64,000 bases of DNA from Zelonia costaricensis (lineage: Eukaryota; Euglenozoa; Kinetoplastea; Trypanosomatida; Trypanosomatidae), in assembly GCA_030849075.1 (NCBI GenBank), contig JASAOO010003544.1:1-64000 (forward strand), given 5' to 3'. Shown here in pieces: positions 28,678-36,896 of the stretch. Position 1 is the first letter of the stretch. Each line of letters begins with the position of its first letter. Both the position numbers and the translations under genes were made by a program. The notes beneath the pieces were generated by a model. The model worked only from the letters and a program-made list of their open reading frames with translations, ran no database searches and was not told the origin of the DNA.

Positions 28678-29340
28678 ATGTCCGCCATCGCCATTCTCAC
28701 CACCTACATGGCCGCGACCGACTCGCGCGACAAGATGATCAAGGGCGCTGGCTGCTTCTTCAAGATGATGGGCGCAATTAACGGCAGCCCGGCCTTCCTG
28801 AAGACGGGCGCGGCTATGTCGGATGCGCGGTGCGTGATGCGCATGCTGTCGTGGCTGGGCAACGTGCAGAAGCTCAGTGACGCCATGGAGAAGCGCATCG
28901 TGCAGCCGCGCGACGTCATCTTCGTGCTGCGCGTCCTCTTTGACGGCATCTTCAGCCTGCTCGACAACTTCGTGTTTGCCGGTCGCTTTTTTGAGGCCAA
29001 GTCGGCGCGGCTGGCGCAGCTGTCCTACGTCTCGCGCGCCTCGCTCTTCTACGGCTACGTGGCCGCCGTCATGCTGGACATCTACGATCTCGTGCGCGAC
29101 CCGAACATGCCGAAGCGCGGCGACCGCTGCCTCGTTCTCACACGGAACACGTGCGACATGGTGTCCGCCATCGGCAACGTCTGCTCGATCGACATCGGTG
29201 CGGTGAGCGCGTCGGCGCTGGGCCTGATCAGTGCCATCATCGCCACCCGCGAGCAGCTGATTGCTGCTGCTGCAAAGACGGGCGGCAACACCGTGGGCGC
29301 TGCGCCCGCCAAGCCTGCCGCCCCACAGCCGAAGAAGTAG
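28678..29340 (+). CDS. PEX11-family glycosomal membrane protein (PEX11 or GIM5 type)
   Basis: The 220-residue protein has the PEX11 pattern. It opens with LTTYMAATDSRDKMIKGAGCFFKMM, and the SDARCVMRMLSWLGNVQKL helix near residues 43-61 is the amphipathic element that remodels peroxisomal membranes. It continues with LRVLFDGIFSLLDNFVFAGR and a C-terminal hydrophobic segment (about 175-200, IGAVSASALGLISAIIATRE), then an Ala/Lys/Pro tail. In trypanosomatids PEX11 and its relatives GIM5A/B are abundant glycosomal membrane proteins that control organelle number and integrity. I cannot decide between PEX11 and GIM5 by eye. The start is the ATG right after a good splice context. Confidence 0.9.
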   Translation: MSAIAILTTYMAATDSRDKMIKGAGCFFKMMGAINGSPAFLKTGAAMSDARCVMRMLSWLGNVQKLSDAMEKRIVQPRDVIFVLRVLFDGIFSLLDNFVFAGRFFEAKSARLAQLSYVSRASLFYGYVAAVMLDIYDLVRDPNMPKRGDRCLVLTRNTCDMVSAIGNVCSIDIGAVSASALGLISAIIATREQLIAAAAKTGGNTVGAAPAKPAAPQPKK

Positions 29341-30691
29341 GTTCGACCGAGCGGCAGGACGTCTACACTCGGGTGCGTCCGCGCACGTGCCCCTCTTTTC
29401 CTCCCTTGTGCTGACTTGGTTTTCGTCGGCTCCGTGCTCTCGGTGCCTTTGGCTCCCTCAGAGAATCTCGCGCGTGTGATGGTGTGTGTGCTGGCGGCGG
29501 CGCTATCTGTGCTGGTTCCGCGCCTCGCTCACGTGAGCTGTGGAGCTCTTTTTGTTTTCTTCTTCGATGGTCCGTTATACAAGCGCATCAACGACTCAGC
29601 TCAACGCGCGGCTGTGGGCGAGTGTGCGCGTGCTGGGGCGTGTGCGCCAGCGGGAGTGACAGGCCCTGCGCTGCTTCTCACTTCAGCCACGCCGCCCTCG
29701 TAAGGGGGTAGAAGAGTTCCGCCCTCGCCCTTATTGCTCTCTCACGGCGCCACCGTCTTGCGTGTTCGCCATTCCGCGCCTTTCCGCGCGCTTTCATAGG
29801 CGGCGCCCAGAGCCTCACCCCTCTGTCTCCTTCCCTTGAACGGTCAGCTGCAACAGTTTCACTGGTACGGAATCGCATCGCCGCGCACTTCACGTAGTCC
29901 TAGGAACGTGTGGGTGGTGCGTGGTCGCACGTGGACCCGTGAGGTCTGTGGCAACGTTGAGAGAGAAGAATGGCAGGGATGCGTCTGCGGCCTCGTCTGC
30001 ACGATTTGGTCGACTGAGCCGACAGCGAGGTGGGTCGCGAGACAGGGCTGCGCGACGGCACACAGGCGCAGATGTCTGTGTCGGGCTGGTGCGAAATGCC
30101 TGCAAAACAACTCAAACGGAAAGCAAGAGCAATGAAATGCCGCAAAATGTGGTGTGAACTCGCTGAAGGTGCCGTGGCGTTGTGGCTGCGAAAAGGGCGA
30201 GATGGAGGCACACGTCGTTTGGCATGACTTCGCGCCCGACGATCCACGCCGCCGACGAAGAGTCTGACCGCGGTGCACGCCGCGTGTATTGACCCCCGCG
30301 CGGCAGTTGCGCTATGCCTTTTCTGTGCGCAGCGCCGGAGAGAGCGCTGACGGATGAGAGAGGCGCGCCGTATCATCGGTTTCAATGACGACGGCAAGTC
30401 TGCAGCGCGGCGCCGCCTAAAAGCGACTGATGGGCACCGGGGAAGCTCTCGGGCTTCTACCGTCTTGCTGCCCTGGTACACGTCCAGCCACTGAACTAAC
30501 GCGCACGTTTTGCTACACTCACTGTCCCCATATCTGTCTTCACGTGTGCGCCGAGGAGGCGAAGCGATTCTACACAGCGCCACATACCACGGCCAGCTAC
30601 TAGGTCACTTTAGCGCCCTCACACGACGCACCTGCACATCAGGTACTCTAGCTACGCTTGCCCTGCGACTGCTAAAGAGCCTCCTTTGCTG
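29341..30691. other. Intergenic region, 1,351 bases
   Basis: No gene is supported. The block at about 30100-30490 is less pyrimidine-rich and compositionally mixed, which could mark a repeat remnant (weak). Confidence 0.65.
30506..30555 (+). promoter_or_regulatory. Candidate trans-splice acceptor, orphan at 30692
   Basis: C/T-rich sequence is followed by an AG at 30554-30555, about 137 bases before the ATG. Confidence 0.4.
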
Positions 30692-31561
30692 ATGGCCACC
30701 CTCGACAAGCAGCTGGCGTCGAGCACGCTCAGCAAGCAGTGCAAGGTCGATTTGCGAAACCATGTGTCAGAGATCGAGACAAACTCCAAACAGCTTTCCA
30801 AGAAGCCCATCACGCTGCCAGATGCTGATCTGCCGCCTGCGGTGACCACCCTCACCGACAGTACCGTAAAGCGTTGCAAGCCGTACCCTACCCCGAGCGG
30901 GGAGTCGCAGCAGGCGCTGACGTACTCGACGCGGAAGGGCGAGAAGGACGACCTGCTTGCAAGCCGCACCACTGCGGGCCTCAACCCGAGTGGCACGTAC
31001 TTCAAGGACTGCTCGCACAAGTTCGTTGTTGGGGCCCGCAGCAGTAAGGACCCCTTCCAGGCCTCTCGCTCCCGCGCCGAGCTCTCTGGCAAGGACATGG
31101 ACTTCGTCTACCGCTACGCCGAGGCCGCCACCGGGACGGCGGTGGCGCGTCCTGAGCCGGCCGACGAGGCGTCGGTGGCCGCCACGGAGGCGTACAAGGA
31201 GGCGTTCCGGAAGTTCAAGGGCCGCTACCCGAACGCATCCGAGCTCCTGGAGGCCGGTCGACTCACGTTCGCTTTCGACGAGAACGGCAGTGTCGGTGTC
31301 ATTCAGAAGCCGCACAGCTGCCACCCGCACAAGCACATCTCCGCCACCAAAAAGCACGTCACCGCGTGCCCCAACCAGGTGTATGGTCAGGAGGTGCCGC
31401 CTGTGCAGGCGGCGCGCAGCGAGTTCCCTGGGCCGATCCCGACGTGGTCCACTACGAAGCGAACGACGACGATGACAACCAACGGCACCTACCAGCCAGG
31501 ACATCACCAGCCAACGACCCTCAAGCGCGACGCCGTGAACACCGTGGTAGGCTCCCACTAG
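30692..31561 (+). CDS. Hypothetical soluble protein, unknown function
   Basis: I do not recognise this 289-residue protein. It is hydrophilic, with no signal or membrane segment. The N-terminal third has short helices (MATLDKQLASSTLSKQC, VDLRNHVSEIETNSKQ). The middle contains SGTYFKDCSHKFVVGARSSKDPF and YKEAFRKFKGRYPNASELLEAG. The C-terminal third is rich in His, Thr and Pro (CHPHKHISATKKHVTACPN, TTTMTTNGTYQPGHHQP). Extended Pro/Gly-containing segments with conserved-looking aromatic spots are common in axonemal inner proteins, so a flagellar structural role is one possibility. That is a weak inference. The in-frame codons upstream of 30692 are non-ATG. Codon use matches its neighbours. Confidence 0.78.
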   Translation: MATLDKQLASSTLSKQCKVDLRNHVSEIETNSKQLSKKPITLPDADLPPAVTTLTDSTVKRCKPYPTPSGESQQALTYSTRKGEKDDLLASRTTAGLNPSGTYFKDCSHKFVVGARSSKDPFQASRSRAELSGKDMDFVYRYAEAATGTAVARPEPADEASVAATEAYKEAFRKFKGRYPNASELLEAGRLTFAFDENGSVGVIQKPHSCHPHKHISATKKHVTACPNQVYGQEVPPVQAARSEFPGPIPTWSTTKRTTTMTTNGTYQPGHHQPTTLKRDAVNTVVGSH

Positions 31562-32442
31562 ACACTCCCATTGCTGCTCGCGCGCACGAGGCTGCGCTGA
31601 CCGCCGACCGCGCGGGGCTGCTTGATGGATCTCTCAGAGCACGTGCAGGTGGGTCCAACCCGGCACCGGCGTGGCGTCGCCTCGGCGTCACCCCACTGAG
31701 CCGCCTTCACGGACGTTTCACGGCGGTCGCGTGAGGGGGGTGCGGCCGGGGCCGGAGAGAAAAACTGGAAGAGAGAGAACTCCAATGTACGATAGAGGCG
31801 TGACGCCTCCACTCAATTCTTTTTTCTTTTCCTGCGCATCTGCCATGTACCTTGTGTAAGTGCGCCTTTGCCCGTCTCTCGGGTGCGCTCGGCCAGTGCG
31901 AGTGGCCGGGGGTTTCGCATTGGTGGCGTCACTGTGCTCACGACCGCGACGCACCCACTGAGAGCTGATGAAAGGAAGGAAAGAAGCGGGACAGGGAGAC
32001 GTGTCGAGAGGGCGCCCTGACCACGCGATTCCTCCTGCTTGTGCACCCAAGGCGTTGGTGGAAGTGACCCAGAGGCCGTGTCTTCCTGCAGCGCTGGCGC
32101 TTGGCGCGGAGACGAAGGCAGCCTCGCTCACGTAAAGCGGGCGTTGTCTGCGTTCCTTTTCTCTGCTGCGTGATGAGGGAGGATACTCCCGGAAAGACGT
32201 GCGTCGCAGGCGGAGGATGAGTGCTGCTTCTGCGCGGTTGACGACTTCTCAACAGCCGCTGTCAGGTGGTGCAGCTTTTGTCTAGCGCTGCAGGCTCATG
32301 GTTCCTCCTCGCTGCTGCCTCCCGGTTTCACGCTCACGACCCTCACCTGTTTGGTTTTCTCGTTGCTTTTCGGCTTCTTCTTTCCTGCGCGTTTGCGCGT
32401 GCCTTGTTGAGTGCACAGAGGCAAGGCGCCGTCGCTAGCAGT

Positions 32443-32490
32443 ACCCTTTTTTTGGTTGCTTCTTCTCCCCCTTTTCGGTGCTCGCATTAG
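32443..32490 (+). promoter_or_regulatory. Candidate trans-splice acceptor, phosducin-like gene
   Basis: A T7 run and C/T tract end in CATTAG, with AG at 32489-32490. The (CA)16 repeat then lies inside the mature 5' UTR. Confidence 0.62.
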
Positions 32491-32518
32491 GACGCCGCCA
32501 CACCTTCGGCGCGACTGG

Positions 32519-32520
<2 letters not shown>

Positions 32521-32552
<32 letters not shown>
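32521..32552 (+). repeat. (CA)16 microsatellite in a 5' UTR
   Basis: This is an uninterrupted CA repeat of 32 bases, located 23 bases before the phosducin-like start codon and downstream of the likely splice acceptor. Confidence 0.95.
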
Positions 32553-32556
<4 letters not shown>

Positions 32557-32574
32557 GACAAGCGGCATTCAGCG

Positions 32575-33315
32575 ATGGAGCGGTCGGCCGACAATCGTAT
32601 TCGCACAACCGAGTGGGAGGATGTGCAGTACCGCTACGGCAACCGCGTTGGCAAGTATGAGACGCACGAGCTCGAGATCCTCGCGCAGAAGATCGCGGAC
32701 AAGAACCAGAACACGTGCCTGACCGTGTACGACCCACAGGCGGAGAAAGTCGCTGCAAAGCTGGAGCGCGGGGGCTATGAATGCGAGGAGGCAGAGGGGC
32801 AGGAGGACGCCGGGGAGGAAACCGGCGCCATCGCGGACTCGGACTCGGACGACGACGCCCTCGCTGCCATTCGTCGGCGGCGTTTGATGGAGCTGCAGCG
32901 GCAACAGGCGATGGAGCGGTTTGGCGTGCTGCGCCACATTCCCGGTGCGGACTACGTTGCTGAGGTGACGGAGACATCGGCGAGCTCCTGGGTTGTAGGG
33001 GTTCTTGTCAAGCCTGGGAGCAGCGACTGCGAGGCGCTGCTCAGCGTGCTGCGCACTGTAGCACAGCGGCGGCGCACGGTCAAGTTCGTGTCGATGATCT
33101 CGACCGAGGCCATTCCCAACTTCCCAGACCGGCACCTGCCGTGCGTGCTGCTTTACAAGGACAAGGAGCTCAAAAAGCAGCTCACGGGGCTCGCGGACTG
33201 GCAGAGTCAGAAGCAGCTCAGCGTTGCAACCGTGGAGGGCGTTCTCCATCGCTACGCAGTGCTGCCTCGCTCGAACGAGGTGGGCGAGGACGGCGCTGAG
33301 GAGAAGGAAGAGTGA
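32575..33315 (+). CDS. Phosducin-like protein (PhLP2/PDCL3 type)
   Basis: The 246-residue protein fits the PhLP2/PDCL3 group. The N-terminus has the short helix TTEWEDVQYRYG, the family's 'T-x-W-x-D' region. An acidic DSDSDDDALAAIRRRRLMELQ helix (about 88-108) is followed by FGVLRHIPGADYVAEVTE, a hallmark of the family. A thioredoxin-like fold (about 127-225) ends with the VKFVSMISTEAIPNFPDRHLP signature and LYKDKELKKQLTG. There is no CxxC redox pair. These proteins assist the cytosolic chaperonin CCT in folding tubulin and actin and may act on G-protein beta-like subunits. Length and order match. The C-terminus is acidic. Confidence 0.92.
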   Translation: MERSADNRIRTTEWEDVQYRYGNRVGKYETHELEILAQKIADKNQNTCLTVYDPQAEKVAAKLERGGYECEEAEGQEDAGEETGAIADSDSDDDALAAIRRRRLMELQRQQAMERFGVLRHIPGADYVAEVTETSASSWVVGVLVKPGSSDCEALLSVLRTVAQRRRTVKFVSMISTEAIPNFPDRHLPCVLLYKDKELKKQLTGLADWQSQKQLSVATVEGVLHRYAVLPRSNEVGEDGAEEKEE

Positions 33316-33683
33316 GGTGCTTCTCTCCGCCGCGGTGAAGTCTGGCAACCGCGGTGCTCTTCCGTTGACTCGATACTGCGCGTGCACACACCCAGCCGCG
33401 CGCGCCACGGCGTAACCTGCTCGGCAAGTCCCTTTGTGTCCTCGCAACCGCGCGATTGTGCGCGCCGCGGGCCGCACGCAAAACTCTGCATGTGAAGACA
33501 AGCATAATAACAACCAAAGCGATAGTAGACAGCCGCTTGAGCGTTTAGAGGAATGCGCGGCGTTGTGTGTGTGTTTGTGTGTGCAGGACTGCATTCGGTC
33601 GGCTTCCTTTCTGCATCCGTTCAGCTTCTCCCGCTTGACCGCCACCACGCCGCTAGCAGCGGAGTGCACACGCTGGTCGGTAG

Positions 33684-33711
33684 ACACACACACACACACA
33701 CACACACACAC
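33684..33711 (+). repeat. (AC)14 microsatellite
   Basis: This is an uninterrupted AC repeat of 28 bases in the region upstream of the AAA ATPase gene. It sits before the likely splice acceptor, so it would be in the spacer or the upstream 3' UTR. Confidence 0.95.
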
Positions 33712-33797
33712 TCAGGGCGCGCACGCTCAAAAGCTGCGTGCGCGCGGTGGGGCGCCGTGCGGCGTGACCCACGATTACGGGATTGGCTTCTCACCTA

Positions 33798-33832
33798 CTT
33801 TGTCCGCCGCCCCCCCCCCCTCACTCTCCGAG
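33798..33832 (+). promoter_or_regulatory. Candidate trans-splice acceptor, AAA ATPase gene
   Basis: A T/C tract including C12 has its first AG at 33831-33832. Other C/T tracts downstream could also serve. Confidence 0.4.
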
Positions 33833-34057
33833 CCGCTCTCTTGCCTTTTCGCGTGTATTTGCAACGGCGCTCTCATCTGCGCTTTCCGGACTCGTCGCTT
33901 ACTTTGTGCGACTGGGTGTGCGGCTCATGAGGCTGTCGCCACTGCGCAGCGCATTTTGGACTTTGCCGCGGTGCTGGTGCTTTGTCGCACCTCTTCGTGC
34001 GGCATCCGCGGTCCGAGGCAGTTTTGACGAGGGAGCGCTCCTCCTTTGGGTCCCGCG

Positions 34058-35668
34058 ATGTCCGTTGACGGGCACCTCATCGCCGACGTGCAGCGGCTGC
34101 GCCGGCTCGGTGGCAAGTCGCTCTTTCTTCTCGTGACGGGCGGCAAGGGATCAGGCAAAAGTACCGCGCTGCGGGCCTTCCGCACCGGGCTAGCCGCGGC
34201 AGCCCCTGTGCGTCACGTTAGCAGTCTCCGATCGTGTCGTCAAGACACCAGCGAGGCACCTGCCACGGATGACGTCTTCACGCTCTGGACGGTGGACTAC
34301 GGCTCGGTGGCCGCCACCGGCGCCGTGCTCGATTCGTCCACGACCTGCACGAGGCCGACGTTGCACCGCCACAGCGTGTTCGTCGTGGACGACGTCGACC
34401 TGCTCTGGTCACTTTGCAGCATCAACGGTGTTCTCCAGCACCTCCAGCGACTCTTGTACGCTGCACTGACGAGCCCCTCCTGCGCGCTTGTTGCGAGTGC
34501 CCCGCGTCACGACGGTGTGCCGAGCTGGCTGACGATCGTGGCGGCACCGGTTCTGTACCCTCTGCACGAGTTGACAGAGGCGAGCATGCGACGGCTGCTA
34601 CGCGCCGTTCCGGACGCGCACTTCAAGATCTGCGGCGAGCCCCTCGTGTCGGCGCAGGCGTCGTCGCCGTCGCGCCAGCTGCTGCTCATGAACACCTGCA
34701 TGTCGCTCGAGGCGGCGGCGAACGGCAGTGACGCGGCGGCGCTGGCCTTGCGAGCCAAGACGGGCAGCGCGTTTCTGCATCATCAGCGCAACTCCGACAG
34801 GGAGCTGCCGTCGACATCACGGTTGTACGGTTTGTCGGAGCTGCAGCACCGCGTTGAGACGCTGGTCTCCGTCTTCGCGGCGCGTAGCAGCCCCGGTGGT
34901 GGGGGCCGGTTAATGGCGTCTCTGCCATCGTCGACGGGTCTGCTGCTCCACGGGCCGTCCGGCTGTGGAAAGTCCAGCCTGGCGCGGCACCTCGCCGCCT
35001 CCTTTCCCGCAGTTCCCTTTCTCTTCGTCGACTGCACGATGCTCTTCTCGAAGTACCTCGGCGAAAGTGAGGAGCAACTGCGCGAGGTGTATCGCCGCGC
35101 ACGGGCGCGGGCGCCCGCGGTGGTTGTGCTGGAGGACCTGGACGTGATTGCGCAGTCGCGCGGGGCGATGCAGCGGAGTGGCGGTGGGGACCAGGGTGGC
35201 GGCAAAGGGCAGTTGGACGTCACGAAGCGCATGCTTGCCGGGCTGCTGTGCGAGCTGGACGGCCTTGTCGACAATACTGGCGTGCTCACCATCGGCATCA
35301 CCAACGCCCCGCACGTGCTGGACGCCGCTGTGCTCCGTCAGGGCCGCCTCGAGACGATCCTGTACATTCCGCCGCTGACCGACGAGGGTGCGGCGGCAAT
35401 GTGCGCTGACTTCTTCGCGCGCTTTGCAGGAGACGACGACGCGCGACGGCAGTGTGCCGAGGCGGTGGCCCAGCAAGCTGTCGGCTGCGCCGCCGCCTCA
35501 CTCCAGTACGTGCTGCGGCGCATCTTCGAATCTGCCGCGGCACTGCACGGCTGGCCAACCGCTGACACCGGCGAACTGCCACTTCCCGCCTTGGCCGACG
35601 TGCAGCGGCACCTCTTCGAAAGCTGCGGGGCACTGCGCCGCGCCCCAGCCTCGACCCATTTTGAGTAG
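34058..35668 (+). CDS. Tandem AAA+ ATPase, Cdc48/PEX1/AFG2-like C-terminal module
   Basis: The 536-residue protein has two nucleotide-binding modules. The first has a Walker A at about 28-36 (GGKGSGKST) and a Walker B-like VFVVDDVDLLW near 110. The second is a classical AAA domain with Walker A GPSGCGKS at 299-306 and pore-loop region SKYLGESEEQLREVYRRARA. Its Walker B is VVVLEDLD (near 355-361), its sensor 1 lies in GITNAPHVLDAAVL, and its arginine finger is RQGRLE. The second module keeps everything needed for ATP hydrolysis and substrate threading. The first has Walker A and B but no clear SRH arginines. At 536 residues it is short for a type II AAA enzyme and has no recognisable N-domain. 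PEX1-like, AFG2-like or a trypanosomatid-specific remodeller are all possible. The ATG at 34058 is the first true ATG in frame. Confidence 0.82.
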   Translation: MSVDGHLIADVQRLRRLGGKSLFLLVTGGKGSGKSTALRAFRTGLAAAAPVRHVSSLRSCRQDTSEAPATDDVFTLWTVDYGSVAATGAVLDSSTTCTRPTLHRHSVFVVDDVDLLWSLCSINGVLQHLQRLLYAALTSPSCALVASAPRHDGVPSWLTIVAAPVLYPLHELTEASMRRLLRAVPDAHFKICGEPLVSAQASSPSRQLLLMNTCMSLEAAANGSDAAALALRAKTGSAFLHHQRNSDRELPSTSRLYGLSELQHRVETLVSVFAARSSPGGGGRLMASLPSSTGLLLHGPSGCGKSSLARHLAASFPAVPFLFVDCTMLFSKYLGESEEQLREVYRRARARAPAVVVLEDLDVIAQSRGAMQRSGGGDQGGGKGQLDVTKRMLAGLLCELDGLVDNTGVLTIGITNAPHVLDAAVLRQGRLETILYIPPLTDEGAAAMCADFFARFAGDDDARRQCAEAVAQQAVGCAAASLQYVLRRIFESAAALHGWPTADTGELPLPALADVQRHLFESCGALRRAPASTHFE

Positions 35669-36896
35669 GGGCTCACTGCTCGACACACCGCCTAACGTGG
35701 CGCCAGGATCACGGAACGAACACTAAAAGAAAGAATGCTGATGAAAGAAGGTGCAGCAGGAGGCGGCGTCGAGGATGCTGACGGACGTCGGAGATGCAAG
35801 TCCGAGCGCGAGAAGATGGTGAGTTAGGGCCACGCGACTCATCAGGCAAGGCGCCTTGCACGCTGTGCTCTCCTGCGTCAAAGCCAAGGTGCTCGAGCGT
35901 GAACTGCTTTCCCGTGCACGTGCACGGAGAAGTCTTCCGCAGGCACCTTCGGTGTAGCGCGTGTGCTGTGTGACAACACTGCGGCTTGACAGTCTCCGTT
36001 CGATTCGGTCCTTCTCACCCCTCCCCCTTTGCCCCCTTTTCGTCGTCACCTCACGCGTTGACTACTCTTCGGTTCCCGCTGCAGTGCTGATTGATCGCGC
36101 TCCGCGTTGTCAGCGCTACACCCGCGCACAAAAACGCCGCGTCAAGCACGCTCGCCTGCGCACATTCACTCAAGTTCCCCAACCACCGCAACGAGTCCTC
36201 ATGCGCGGGGTGGGCCGGCTCCTTTCAACCCCCATATCCTGCTTGGACGAGTCACATTTCATTCCTCTTTTTTCTGCTTCCATCTCTTCCCCTGCGGCTG
36301 TCGGAATTGGCAGTGGCCACGTGCGGGCATAGACGCTCGAGTCTCTTACTGCACTCGGCACGTCCCCCTTCGTTGTCACACTGGAGTGTCGTGGCAACGG
36401 GTAAAGCGGCTGCTGCGGACAAGCGCCGCCTCTTCCCACGCACTCTCCCTGCAACCTTCCAGGCTTGGCCCCCGCTCACGCTCGGGCTGTGCGGCACGGC
36501 GCATCACCGCACCTAGGCCGCCGGCGGAACTTGTGCACCGTCGGCACCACGCACAGGGTGCATTTCTTCTTTTGTTTTCCTCCTCGCGTCGTTGTTTTCT
36601 CTGCTCTGCGGCTGGGGTGGCATCGTCGACCCTACCTTGTCTCAACCCCCCCCTCCCCTCTTCGCCCCGGTTCGACACCGCGTCGGACCTTTTCCATTCT
36701 ACTGCGGCGCGGCCAGGCGGCTTGGTGGCCGCGACGCGTGCGCGCGTGTGTGAGGCCCGTGACTCGCTGAGTTCGACTATCCGTACGTGCAGGGCGTTCC
36801 ACCTTCCTCTGCCCCTCGTCGCCGGCTCGGCGCACTGCGCTTCGCCGTGTTGGTTGGCGCTTTTCGCTCTCACTGCGTTTCCTGCGTAGGCCGCGG
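35669..36896. other. Intergenic region, 1,228 bases
   Basis: No gene is supported. C/T-rich tracts lie at about 36005-36050, 36640-36670 and 36861-36886, the last abutting the next gene. Confidence 0.68.
36859..36889 (+). promoter_or_regulatory. Candidate trans-splice acceptor, HEAT-repeat gene
   Basis: A short C/T tract ends in GCGTAG, with AG at 36888-36889, seven bases before the ATG. An alternative AG at 36715-36716 would give a leader of about 180 bases. Confidence 0.45.

Larger units (their letters stand above)
31562..32574. other. Intergenic region, 1,013 bases
   Basis: No gene is supported. It contains a T-rich acceptor tract and a (CA)16 microsatellite just before the next ATG. Confidence 0.72.
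33316..34057. other. Intergenic region, 742 bases
   Basis: No gene is supported. It holds an (AC)14 repeat and a C-run acceptor tract. Confidence 0.72.
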
